DNA of 9,537 nt from Gemmatimonadota bacterium. GTDB lineage: Bacteria; ARS69. The position numbers and the translations under genes were made by a program. The stretch covers positions 1-9,537 of the forward strand of contig BQJX01000065.1 in assembly GCA_021604925.1 (NCBI GenBank), read 5' to 3'. How positions within the stretch are numbered: position 1 is the first letter of the stretch; every line of letters begins with the position of its first letter. The notes under the pieces were generated by a model. The model saw nothing but the letters and a program-made list of their open reading frames with translations. It was not told the DNA's origin and made no database searches. Below, one piece after another: positions 1 through 7,676 of the stretch.

Positions 1-799
1 GAAACGTTCCGGGCTCGCCGTCCGGCAGGAGATCCGGCGGAAGGACGCCGCCCACCCGGAGCGGCTCGGCGCTCCGCGGCAGCTCCAGCGTGTCGAAGAA
101 CGAGAGCGCGTCGTCCGGCGAGACCTTGGACCGTCGCAGGACGTCGGCGGCGTCCGGTTCCTGCAGCGCCTCCCACGAGAGCGCGTCTTCCAGTCCGAAG
201 CCGCCCTGCCGCGGGCGCGCCAGGCGCGCCAGGTGTCCGCCGCAACCGACCGCCTCGCCGAGGTCGTGCACCAGGGTTCGCACGTACGTGCCCTTGGAGC
301 AGCACACCGAGAACTCGAACTCGGGAATCGTCACCGAGCGCAGCTCCCACGAGTACACGTGCACGGGGCGCGGCTGCCGTTCCACTTCCACGCCCTTGCG
401 GGCGAGCCGGTACAGCTTTTTGCCGTCCACCTTGAGCGCGGAGTACATGGGCGGAATCTGTTCGATGCGGCCCACGAAGCGCCGCGATGCCTCGCGCAGC
501 TGCTCGGGCGTGACGTCCACCGGGCGCTCCTGCAGCACGGTCCCCGACGCGTCCTGCGTGTCGGTGGACTGGCCGAGACGGCCGACTCCTTCGTAGACCT
601 TGTCCGCTTCCATGAGGAAGGAAGAGATCTTGGTGGCCTTGCCGATGCACAGCACCAGCACGCCGGTGGCGTCCGGGTCCAGCGTGCCCGCGTGTCCCAC
701 CTTGGCCCCGCCGAGAATGCGACGCACGCGCGCGACCACATCGTGAGATGTCATCCCCGCCGGCTTGTCGATGGCGACGACGCCGGGCGGCTCAGACAG
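1..799 (-). CDS. truB: tRNA pseudouridine(55) synthase TruB (3' end cut by window edge)
   Basis: TruB isomerises U55 to pseudouridine in the T-loop of tRNAs. About 266 residues are visible and the C-terminal end lies beyond base 1 (the family usually has about 300). Motifs appear in the family order: IDKPAGMTSHDVV (residues 10-22), the catalytic GHAGTLDP with nucleophile Asp41 (35-42), the PPMYSALKVDGKKLYRLARKG block, and CSKGTYVRTL followed by an aspartate-leucine-glycine. The start is the uncertain part. CTG at 797-799 gives the natural length LSEPPGVVAIDKP and overlaps the nrnA stop by 8 nt. No ATG, GTG or TTG lies between that CTG and the conserved motif. The next in-frame ATG upstream (922) would add a 41-residue Arg/Ser/Pro-rich leader that is simply the shadow of nrnA, and the ATG inside GMTS would delete motif I. 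No strong Shine-Dalgarno is visible, so coupling to nrnA termination is likely. Family assignment is secure; the start is moderate. Confidence 0.96.
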   Translation of the reverse strand, partial: MSEPPGVVAIDKPAGMTSHDVVARVRRILGGAKVGHAGTLDPDATGVLVLCIGKATKISSFLMEADKVYEGVGRLGQSTDTQDASGTVLQERPVDVTPEQLREASRRFVGRIEQIPPMYSALKVDGKKLYRLARKGVEVERQPRPVHVYSWELRSVTIPEFEFSVCCSKGTYVRTLVHDLGEAVGCGGHLARLARPRQGGFGLEDALSWEALQEPDAADVLRRSKVSPDDALSFFDTLELPRSAEPLRVGGVLPPDLLPDGEPGTF

Positions 800-1760
800 T
801 GCTGCGGAGGTGCTCGGAGACGGCTTGGAGGACCGCCTGCTTCGCTTCTTCGATCGAGCCCGAAATCCTGGCTCCGGAGGCGCTGGGATGCCCGCCCCCT
901 CCGAATCGGCCGGCAACGCCATCGATCTGTACTCCTTCGCTCGATCGGAAACTGATCTTGATCATTCCGTCCTCCGTCTCGCGGAGGAAGATACCCACCT
1001 TGACCCCGGCCAGGGACCTGGGCCAGGACGAAAAGCCTTCGGCGTCCTCCTGCGTGGCGCCGGTCTCCCGCAGCATGGCCTGCGTGACGTGGATACTGGC
1101 CACGGTCCCGCCTTCCCGGAGATCCAGCGTTTCCAGCGCGCGACCCAGGAGTCGCACGGACGCGATGGTGCGCGTGCCGTACACGGCGTTCGCAATGGTG
1201 AACGGCTCCGCGCCGGCACCGGCGAGTTCCGCGGCCGCCTGCAGCGTCCGTTGATCCGTGTTCGTGTAGGAGAACCGCCCCGTGTCCGTGAGGACTCCCG
1301 CGTAGAGGTTCTCGGCCGCCGCCTTGGACACCCGGAAGCCGGCATCGCCCGCCACTTCCCACAGGATGAGCGCGGTGGCGCACGCCGAACTGTCCACCAG
1401 GTCCACGTCGCCGAAGCGCGCGTTGTCCCCGTGGTGATCCACGTTCGCCACCGGTCGGCCGCGCTCCAGCAGGCTGGCCAGCTCGCCCAGCCGCGACGGC
1501 GACGTGGCGTCCACGGCGATCACGGCCGCATCGGTCAGGTTCGCGTCGGCGGCCACCGCCCCGATGTCGTCGGCGCCGGTCAGGAACGCGTACAGCTCCG
1601 GCGTGCCGCCCGGAAGCAGCACCTGCGCGGACTTGCCGGCATCGCGCAGGATCCAGGCGAGCCCCAGCGCGGACCCGATCGCGTCTCCGTCCGGATCCAC
1701 GTGCGAAAGAATGACGAAGCGGGAGTGCTCCCGCAGGAACTCGATGAAGGGAGTTCTCAC
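792..1760 (-). CDS. nrnA: DHH/DHHA1 phosphoesterase, bifunctional oligoribonuclease / pAp phosphatase (NrnA-like)
   Basis: NrnA-type enzymes degrade 2-5-nt RNAs (nanoRNAs) and dephosphorylate 3'-phosphoadenosine 5'-phosphate in the cytoplasm, using Mn. The 322-residue protein is full length for the family. The N-terminal DHH domain shows SHVDPDGDAIGS (residues 19-30), the metal-site Asp84 in AVDAT, the signature VDHH (107-110) and TDTGRF with Asp159. The C-terminal DHHA1 domain ends in the substrate-binding GGGGHPSASGA (from residue 287). All expected metal ligands are present. The start is GTG at 1758-1760, overlapping the rbfA stop (GTGA), which implies coupled translation. Its position between rbfA and truB is common in bacterial infB operons. 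Whether it prefers nanoRNA, pAp or c-di-AMP breakdown products such as pApA cannot be read from the sequence. No transmembrane, PAS or GGDEF segment is present, so it is not a GdpP-type enzyme. Confidence 0.95.
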   Translation of the reverse strand: MRTPFIEFLREHSRFVILSHVDPDGDAIGSALGLAWILRDAGKSAQVLLPGGTPELYAFLTGADDIGAVAADANLTDAAVIAVDATSPSRLGELASLLERGRPVANVDHHGDNARFGDVDLVDSSACATALILWEVAGDAGFRVSKAAAENLYAGVLTDTGRFSYTNTDQRTLQAAAELAGAGAEPFTIANAVYGTRTIASVRLLGRALETLDLREGGTVASIHVTQAMLRETGATQEDAEGFSSWPRSLAGVKVGIFLRETEDGMIKISFRSSEGVQIDGVAGRFGGGGHPSASGARISGSIEEAKQAVLQAVSEHLRSTV

Positions 1761-2242
1761 GCGCGCTCCTCTCCGGGCTCTGCCTCGGGATCGTCGGGCG
1801 ATGGCGGGTCTCCGGCATTCGGGTCGGCGGCGTTCGGATCCGCGTCGGCGAGCGGCGAGCCGGCGTCCGATCCGTCGGCCACCTCGGCCCCGTCGCCGGA
1901 CGTGGCCTCGGCGTCACGCAGCAGCTGGCCGATGTGCATGGACCGCTCCACCGAGTCATCGTAGATGAAGCGCAGCAGCGGGATCCGGCGCAGGCGCATG
2001 GCCTTGCCGATCCGCGATTGCAGGTACGGTCCGGCACTCCGCAGTCCCGACATCGTCTCGGACCGCGCGTGCTCATCTCCCAGCACGGACACGAACACCT
2101 TGGCCGTATCGAACTCCTTGGACACCTTCACGCCGGTCACCGTGACGAACCCGATGCGCGGGTCCATGACCTCCGTGATCAGGGCCTCGCCCAGGATTCG
2201 TTTCATCTGGTCGTCGATGCGGCGCAGTCGCGTGGAGCGCAT
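1757..2242 (-). CDS. rbfA: Ribosome-binding factor A with acidic C-terminal extension
   Basis: RbfA is a KH-fold protein that binds the 30S subunit near the 16S 5' helix during late maturation and cold adaptation. The core (residues 5-108) carries family hallmarks: RRIDDQMKRILGEAL at the N-terminus, MDPRIGFVTVTGVKVSKE, AKVFVSVLGD, and RLRRIPLLRFIYDDSVERS ending in the usual helix. The protein has 161 residues, whereas RbfA is usually about 115-130. The excess, from about residue 110, is an acidic, Pro/Ala/Asp-rich, probably disordered tail containing two consecutive ADPNA units (134-143) followed by GDPPSPDDPE. The ATG start at 2240-2242 is supported by AAGGA a few bases upstream (2247-2251). 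It follows ylxP by 28 nt and its TGA overlaps the nrnA GTG. The function of the tail is unknown. Confidence 0.95.
   Translation of the reverse strand: MRSTRLRRIDDQMKRILGEALITEVMDPRIGFVTVTGVKVSKEFDTAKVFVSVLGDEHARSETMSGLRSAGPYLQSRIGKAMRLRRIPLLRFIYDDSVERSMHIGQLLRDAEATSGDGAEVADGSDAGSPLADADPNAADPNAGDPPSPDDPEAEPGEERA
1814..1843 (-). repeat. Two 15-bp degenerate tandem units encoding ADPNA-ADPNA in RbfA
   Basis: On the minus strand, bases 1843-1829 and 1828-1814 are adjacent 15-nt units encoding the same pentapeptide, Ala-Asp-Pro-Asn-Ala. They differ at three positions, all synonymous third-codon changes (GCG/GCC, GAT/GAC, AAC/AAT). This is the centre of the low-complexity acidic tail of RbfA. Confidence 0.8.
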
Positions 2243-2249
2243 GTCTTCC

Positions 2250-2275
2250 TTCCGGACTCAGTTTCCGGACTCAGT
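2250..2275 (-). repeat. Perfect 13-bp tandem duplication across the ylxP stop codon
   Basis: On the minus strand ACTGAGTCCGGAA occurs twice with no spacer (2275-2263 and 2262-2250). The first copy contains the ylxP TGA stop (2273-2271). The second fills the ylxP-rbfA gap, and its final AA forms the start of the rbfA AAGGA ribosome-binding site. The pattern looks like replication slippage or a short duplication. Removing one copy would leave the stop and the ribosome-binding site intact and shorten the spacer from 28 to 15 nt. Confidence 0.9.
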
Positions 2276-2552
2276 ACGAGTCGCGGACCAGTTCCACGAT
2301 CAGGATCCTGGGATCGGACTCGATGAGGCGCTGGATCCCGTCGAGGGCGCGCTCCACGGCGGCGCCCTCTCCCCCGACCGCGGCCACGCCGATCATGCCG
2401 CGCGCGTGGAACTCCTGGTTCCCGGTCTCCGCCACGGCGACCGGGAACCGCGCCCGGATCCGATCCCGAAGGCTCGCCACGACCTTCCGCTTGGCCTTCA
2501 GGCTGTCGGCCCCCGGAATTCGAAAGTCGACTTCCAGCGTAGCCACTCTCAC
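2271..2552 (-). CDS. ylxP: YlxP-like DUF503 protein
   Basis: This 93-residue protein belongs to the DUF503 / YlxP family. It begins with a beta-strand (VATLEVDFRIPGADSLKAKR) followed by the basic segment KRKVVASLRDRIRARFPVAVAE. The central QEFHARGMIGVAAVGG and the ending ALDGIQRLIESDPRILIVEL complete the small ferredoxin-like fold expected of the family. It is cytoplasmic, and the molecular role of the family remains poorly defined. The invariable location between infB and rbfA, as in Bacillus subtilis, suggests a role in ribosome assembly or translation; that is inference from context. The start is GTG at 2550-2552, 9 nt after the infB stop, with AGGA about 8 nt upstream. A second GTG two codons downstream is an alternative. 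The length is normal for the family. Confidence 0.9.
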   Translation of the reverse strand: MRVATLEVDFRIPGADSLKAKRKVVASLRDRIRARFPVAVAETGNQEFHARGMIGVAAVGGEGAAVERALDGIQRLIESDPRILIVELVRDSY

Positions 2553-2561
2553 GGCGTCGTC

Positions 2562-4841
2562 CTAGAGCCTGCGCGCGACCTCGACGTCCTCGAACACCTC
2601 GAGCACATCGCCCTCCCGGACTCCCGGGAAGTTCTCCACGCCGATCCCGCATTCGAAGCCGCTCTTCACCTCGGACACATCGTCCTTGAAGCGACGCAGC
2701 GAACCGATCTTGCCCTCGTGGACCGTCTTGCCGGCGCGCTTCACCAGAACCCCGGCGTTGCGCTTGATCAACCCGGACACCACCATGCTGCCCGCGATGG
2801 TCCCGAGCTTGGGCACGCGGAAGATGGCGCGCACCTCCGCCTGACCCAGCGTGCGTCGCTCGATGTCCGGCTTCAGGAGACCTTCCATGGCGGCGCGCAC
2901 GTCCTCGACCATCTCGTAGATGATCTCGTACGTGCGAACATCCACTCCCTCGCGCTTGACCGTCTGCTCCGCCACCGGATCCATGGTGACGTGGAAGCCC
3001 AACACGATGGCGTCGGAGGCCGCGGCCAGCAGCACGTCGGACTCGTTGATCGCACCCACTCCGCGGTGGACGACGCGCATCTCCACTTCGTCCGTGGCCA
3101 TCTTCTGCAGCGAGTCCGCGACGGCTCCCATGGAGCCCTCTACGTCCGCCTTGATCACCACGCGCAGCTCGGCGGTCTCGCCGCCCTGGATCTGCTCGAA
3201 CAGGTTCTCCAGCGTGGTGTGGCGATGGTAGCGATGCTCCTGCTCCCGCATGAGCTGCGCCCGCCGCGCCCCGACTTCGCGCGCGGCCCGCTCGTCCTTC
3301 ATCACGCGGAACGTCTCGCCGGCCGCCGGCACATCGGAGAATCCCAGCACGCCACACGGGGTGGACGGACCCGCGCTCTCGATCCGCTGGCCCCGCTCGT
3401 TGGTGAGCGCCCGCACCCGGCCCGACTCGGACCCGGCCACGATCGCGTCGCCGACCTTGAGCTGGCCTTCCTGCACCAGCGCGGTCACCACCGTGCCGCG
3501 GCCGCGCTCCTTGCGCGACTCGATGATCACGCCCTTGGCGGGGCGGTTCGGGTCCGCCCGCAGCTCCATGACCTCCGCCTGGAGAAGCACCGCTTCCAGA
3601 AGTTCCGGCACGCCCTGGCCGGTCTTGGCGGAAACATCCACGACCATGTGCTCGCCGCCCCACGCTTCCGGCGTAATGCCGTGCGCGGTCAGCTGCTGCC
3701 GTACCTGCTCCGGATTCGCGCCCGGGCGATCGATCTTGTTGATCGCCACGATGATGGGCACTTCCGCGTCCTTCGCATGGTCAATGGCCTCGATCGTCTG
3801 CGGCATGACGGAGTCGTCCGCCGCCACCACGAGAATCACGATGTCCGTGATCTGGGCGCCGCGCGCCCGCATGGCGGTGAACGCCTCGTGACCGGGAGTG
3901 TCCAGGAACGTGATCACGCCCTTGGGCAACTCCACGTGGTACGCGCCGATGTGCTGGGTGATGCCGCCGGACTCGCCCGCGATCACGTTCGACTCGCGAA
4001 TGTGATCCAGCAGACTCGTCTTGCCGTGATCCACGTGGCCCATGATCGTGACCACCGGCGAACGCGGCCGAAGGTCCTCCTCGCGGACCTCGTCCTCCTC
4101 CTCCGTCACCACTTCGGCTTCCATGACCGACTCGAACTCCACGGTCCAGCCGAAGTCGTCGGCCAGCATCTCGATCATGTCGCGATCGAGTCGCTGGTTG
4201 ATCGTGACCATGGAACCCAGCTCCATCGCCTTGGCGATGATCTGCGAAGCCGAAAGGTCCAGGAAGTTGGCCAGCTCGGACGTGGAGATGAACTCCGTGA
4301 CGCGGAGGATCTTGGTCTCCTCCTCCGTGGCCACCGCATCCTCTTTCCGCTTGCGGTAGCGCCGCTTGCCCTTGTCCTCGGACATGGTCTTCTTGATGTT
4401 CGCGCGGACCACCTTTTGGTCGACCGGACGACGGCCACCGCCGCCGCGCTGACGCGCCTGCGGCCCGCCACCGGCGGGGGGCGGCGTCTTGGCCTTCACG
4501 TCGGCCTTGACCGTGGCGGCCTCTGCGGGTTTGGAGGCAAGTGCGCCCTGCTGACGTTTGCGGCTGGCCCGATCCACCGCACGCTTCCGGGCGAAGTCCT
4601 CTTTGACTGCCTCTTTCTCCTTGTTGAACTCCTGTTCAACCTTCTTGGCAATGTCCGCGTCGATGGAACTCATGTGGCTCTTGGCCTCGGCTCCGAGACC
4701 GCGCACGATCTTCAGCATGGCTTCGCTGGAGACGGAGTACTCCTTCGCGATCTGGTAGATCCGCACCTTTTCGGGCTTCCCGCCCGACTCCTTGGCCGGC
4801 GCGAGAGCCATCCCGGGATCGGCCGGGTTGTGTCTCGTCAT
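2562..4841 (-). CDS. infB: Translation initiation factor IF-2
   Basis: IF-2 is the GTPase that places initiator fMet-tRNA on the 30S subunit and promotes 50S joining. From the chosen ATG (4839-4841) it has 759 residues, between the B. subtilis and E. coli lengths. Order of domains: an IF2_N motif (KVRIYQIAKEYSVSSEAMLK, about 25-44), a charged linker with a basic Gly/Arg patch (126-140) and an RRYRKRK cluster (160-166), then a second IF2_N-type helical domain (about 179-230). The G domain carries G1 GHVDHGKT (268-275), G2 GGIT (292-295), G3 DTPGH (314-318), G4 NKID (368-371) and G5 SAK (404-406). Domains II and III follow, and the C-terminal fMet-tRNA-binding domain ends at GVREGDVLEVFEDVEVAR. 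The frame stays open to 4976, but that leader overlaps ylxQ and lacks conservation features. A G6 run 8 nt before the ATG is the likely ribosome-binding site, 1 nt after the ylxQ stop. All catalytic elements are intact. Confidence 0.98.
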   Translation of the reverse strand: MTRHNPADPGMALAPAKESGGKPEKVRIYQIAKEYSVSSEAMLKIVRGLGAEAKSHMSSIDADIAKKVEQEFNKEKEAVKEDFARKRAVDRASRKRQQGALASKPAEAATVKADVKAKTPPPAGGGPQARQRGGGGRRPVDQKVVRANIKKTMSEDKGKRRYRKRKEDAVATEEETKILRVTEFISTSELANFLDLSASQIIAKAMELGSMVTINQRLDRDMIEMLADDFGWTVEFESVMEAEVVTEEEDEVREEDLRPRSPVVTIMGHVDHGKTSLLDHIRESNVIAGESGGITQHIGAYHVELPKGVITFLDTPGHEAFTAMRARGAQITDIVILVVAADDSVMPQTIEAIDHAKDAEVPIIVAINKIDRPGANPEQVRQQLTAHGITPEAWGGEHMVVDVSAKTGQGVPELLEAVLLQAEVMELRADPNRPAKGVIIESRKERGRGTVVTALVQEGQLKVGDAIVAGSESGRVRALTNERGQRIESAGPSTPCGVLGFSDVPAAGETFRVMKDERAAREVGARRAQLMREQEHRYHRHTTLENLFEQIQGGETAELRVVIKADVEGSMGAVADSLQKMATDEVEMRVVHRGVGAINESDVLLAAASDAIVLGFHVTMDPVAEQTVKREGVDVRTYEIIYEMVEDVRAAMEGLLKPDIERRTLGQAEVRAIFRVPKLGTIAGSMVVSGLIKRNAGVLVKRAGKTVHEGKIGSLRRFKDDVSEVKSGFECGIGVENFPGVREGDVLEVFEDVEVARRL

Positions 4842-4842
4842 A

Positions 4843-5193
4843 TCAATCGCCCCCCATTGGACTGGGCCCCGGAAGGGGCTTCTGTCCTGATTTCTCCAGC
4901 CGCTGCGCGATCCCCGCGGCGAGATTGCGGTCCCGGATTCCCAGGACCGATACCGCGCCTCGGCCGACCACGGCACCCATCTCCTGACCGGTGCCCGCGC
5001 TGAAGGATGGCACTCCCTCTTCTTCCGCCACTCGGATCAGCCGTTCACGGTCCCGCGGCGAACTGTCCGTCGCCAGCAGAATCAACCCGAGTTCGCCTCT
5101 TCGCATGCCTCCCCTGGCTTCACGCGATCCGATGGCCAGGCTCCTGGCGCGTTGCGCCAAACCCACCAGGCCTCGGATCTCCTCAAAACTCAT
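4843..5193 (-). CDS. ylxQ: L7Ae/L30e-type putative RNA-binding protein YlxQ
   Basis: This small protein (116 residues) sits between ylxR and infB, where the L7Ae-family YlxQ is found in Firmicutes and many other phyla. The visible pattern fits the fold: LVGLAQRARSLAIGS near the N-terminus (usual LGLA.RAGK...G), RRGELGLILLATDSSPRDRERL (usual LVLLA.D.S.N...), then VPSFSAGTGQEMGAVVGRGAVSV (usual LG.A.GK). Divergence at the basic residues that contact kink-turn RNA makes RNA binding inferred rather than shown. The start ATG 5191-5193 (MSFEEIRGL) overlaps the end of ylxR by 11 nt. An alternative ATG at 5209-5211 would add six residues (MSRAKR) and is hard to exclude. The C-terminal tail GQKPLPGPSPMGGD looks disordered. 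Its stop lies 1 nt before the infB ATG. Confidence 0.8.
   Translation of the reverse strand: MSFEEIRGLVGLAQRARSLAIGSREARGGMRRGELGLILLATDSSPRDRERLIRVAEEEGVPSFSAGTGQEMGAVVGRGAVSVLGIRDRNLAAGIAQRLEKSGQKPLPGPSPMGGD
4850..4855 (-). promoter_or_regulatory. Ribosome-binding site supporting the infB start
   Basis: A run of six G on the minus strand ends 8 nt before the infB ATG (4841) and sits inside the last codons of ylxQ. It favours this ATG over the open frame further upstream. Confidence 0.5.
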
Positions 5194-5458
5194 GCGTTTC
5201 GCCCGCGACATTCTGGAGGACGCCCCCCTGAATCGCAAGCCGGAAGGCCGCCACGGCCGCTTCCGTGTCCACCCCCCGCTTTCGGAATCGTCGTTTCAGA
5301 CGATCCAAACACTCTTCTGTCCGACAAACGTACGCTCCTCTGCCTTCCCGTCGGGCCCGCGGATCCGGGACCGGCGCTCCGTTCTCGTCCGCGACCCACC
5401 GAAGCAGTTCCCGCTTCTCGGCCCGACGTCGGCAGGACACGCACGTGCGAACCGGCAA
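5183..5458 (-). CDS. ylxR: YlxR / RnpM family RNA-binding protein
   Basis: YlxR proteins (PF04296) are small basic RNA-binding proteins; in Bacillus subtilis the homologue has been described as RnpM, a modulator of RNase P. Here 91 residues include the two signatures: RTCVSCRRRAEKRELLRWV (residues 4-22; usual R.C..C....-K.eLLR) and GRGAYVCRTEECL in the middle. They are followed by a basic stretch, DRLKRRFRKRGVD. The start is the rare TTG at 5456-5458, giving LPVRTCVSC; no other start fits before the first cysteine motif. The TTG lies in the same frame as nusA, one codon after the nusA TAG. The 3' end overlaps ylxQ by 11 nt. A role in RNA metabolism is inferred from the family. The four visible Cys residues (6, 9 and two in VCRTEEC) are a possible metal site, but this is not established. 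Confidence 0.9.
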   Translation of the reverse strand: MPVRTCVSCRRRAEKRELLRWVADENGAPVPDPRARREGRGAYVCRTEECLDRLKRRFRKRGVDTEAAVAAFRLAIQGGVLQNVAGETHEF

Positions 5459-5461
5459 AGG

Positions 5462-7041
<1,580 letters not shown>

Positions 7042-7045
<4 letters not shown>

Positions 7046-7542
7046 GATCCCTTTCCTCCGTTGCCGCCCCGTCCCGGTGTGTCCGGTATGAGCCGCGCTC
7101 TTGCGACCCGGGACCACGGAATGACCGACTCCTCGCCGTCCTCACGGAGGACGACGACCGCAACTTCCTCTTCCAACGTCCGCGTGCCGGCCGCCTGCCC
7201 CGTGACCTGCCGATCCGGAACATCCTCGTTCAGCACCACGCGCACTGCGTCTCCGCGAAACAGCTCGAACTCACGCGCATCCTTGATGACGCGATTCACG
7301 CCGGGGGACGACACTTCCACCACGTAGGCCCCGGTCACCGAGCTCGATTCGTCCAGACAACCGCCCACGGCCCGCGTGACTCGACGGCAGTCGCCGTGGC
7401 TGATCCCCTGCTCGGAATGGATCACGACCTGGATCACCGTTCGCCGGCCGCCGGGGGTGACCCCCACCTCGACCAGATCCACACCCTGGGCGGTGACCAG
7501 GGGTTCGAGTTCGGTGAAGAGCGTCCGATCCAAGCTATCCAT
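7042..7542 (-). CDS. rimP: Ribosome maturation factor RimP
   Basis: RimP (YlxS/YhbC) acts early in assembly of the 30S central pseudoknot and S12 region. This 166-residue copy shows the two-domain layout. The N-terminal alpha/beta domain has LEPLVTAQGVDLVEVGVTPGGRR, VIQVVIHSEQGISHGDCRRVTRAV and the hallmark VVEVSSPGVNRVIKDAREFELFRGDAVRV split across 74-102; Asn84 replaces the more usual Asp after SSPG. The C-terminal SH3-like domain (about 95-153) follows, ending IPWSRVARARLIP. A Gly-rich tail (GRGGNGGKGS) is partly dictated by the nusA Shine-Dalgarno encoded over it. The start is ATG 7540-7542 with a GGGA ribosome-binding motif upstream. It is the first gene after a predicted promoter and is likely the first gene of the nusA-infB transcription unit. 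Confidence 0.94.
7055..7059 (-). promoter_or_regulatory. Strong Shine-Dalgarno for nusA (GGAGG)
   Basis: GGAGG lies 9 nt before the nusA ATG, within the last codons of rimP. It is the best ribosome-binding site in the window and fixes the nusA start at 7045, not at the upstream in-frame codon at 7117. Confidence 0.8.
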
Positions 7543-7565
7543 GGGCGTCCCAGGCGGTTACGCCC
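7543..7565 (-). promoter_or_regulatory. Inverted repeat abutting the rimP start codon
   Basis: On the minus strand GGGCGT (7565-7560) and ACGCCC (7548-7543) are perfect 6-bp inverted repeats separated by 11 nt, and the second arm touches the rimP ATG. The loop contains the CTGGGA segment that would serve as Shine-Dalgarno. The hairpin could tune rimP translation. In a GC-rich genome a 6-bp repeat may also be chance. Confidence 0.4.
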
Positions 7566-7603
7566 CTCCCGGGAGCATGATCGGAGCGGATCCAGCCCCA
7601 CGA

Positions 7604-7634
7604 GCGGGCAAAAGGAAAGCCTCCGGTTTCCCGC
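7604..7634 (-). terminator. Bulged hairpin plus T4 between the sprA/QC genes and rimP (terminator or leader attenuator)
   Basis: On the minus strand GGAAACC (7631-7625) pairs with GGcTTTCC (7621-7614) across a 3-nt loop with one bulged C, and TTTT follows at 7613-7610. This resembles a short intrinsic terminator. An outer pair GCGGG/CCCGC (7634-7630 with 7608-7604) shares bases with the inner stem and encloses the T-run, so two foldings are possible. It lies downstream of the predicted rimP promoter, inside the leader. It may end the upstream transcript, attenuate the rimP operon, or do both. The stem is short and the T-tract modest. Confidence 0.45.
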
Positions 7635-7647
7635 AGGCCACGAAGCG

Positions 7648-7676
7648 AATCTGCGCCTTTCACACCCCTCTGTCAA
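7648..7676 (-). promoter_or_regulatory. Predicted sigma-70-type promoter for the rimP-nusA-infB operon
   Basis: A perfect -35 TTGACA (7676-7671) is followed, after 17 nt, by CAGATT (7653-7648), which matches the -10 consensus at 3 of 6 positions. The -35 overlaps the stop codon of the upstream lipoprotein gene. Initiation would be expected near 7641, giving a leader of about 100 nt before the rimP ATG. The -35 and spacing are strong; the -10 is weak. Confidence 0.5.

Noticed and set aside
751..2076. Minus-strand 440-codon frame overlapping rbfA, nrnA and the truB start
   Set aside because: It is out of frame with three well-supported genes, and its composition (Arg/Gly/Ala) is typical of a shifted GC-rich frame.
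4842..4976. In-frame 45-codon upstream extension of infB
   Set aside because: It overlaps ylxQ, is Trp/Arg/Ser-rich without conservation cues, and the ATG at 4841 has a G-run at proper spacing and a better N-terminus.
1965..5003. Very long plus-strand open frame (about 1000 codons) opposite ylxQ, infB, ylxP and part of rbfA
   Set aside because: It lies antisense to genes with full family motifs. Its translation is His/Arg/Leu/Asp-rich with no domain signature, and its openness follows from GC-rich third positions. The same holds for the plus-strand frame at 4991-7327.
7543..7672. Possible tRNA (metY-type) gene before rimP, as in E. coli
   Set aside because: No cloverleaf, TTCGA-type T-loop or CCA-end pattern is visible on either strand in the 130 bases.
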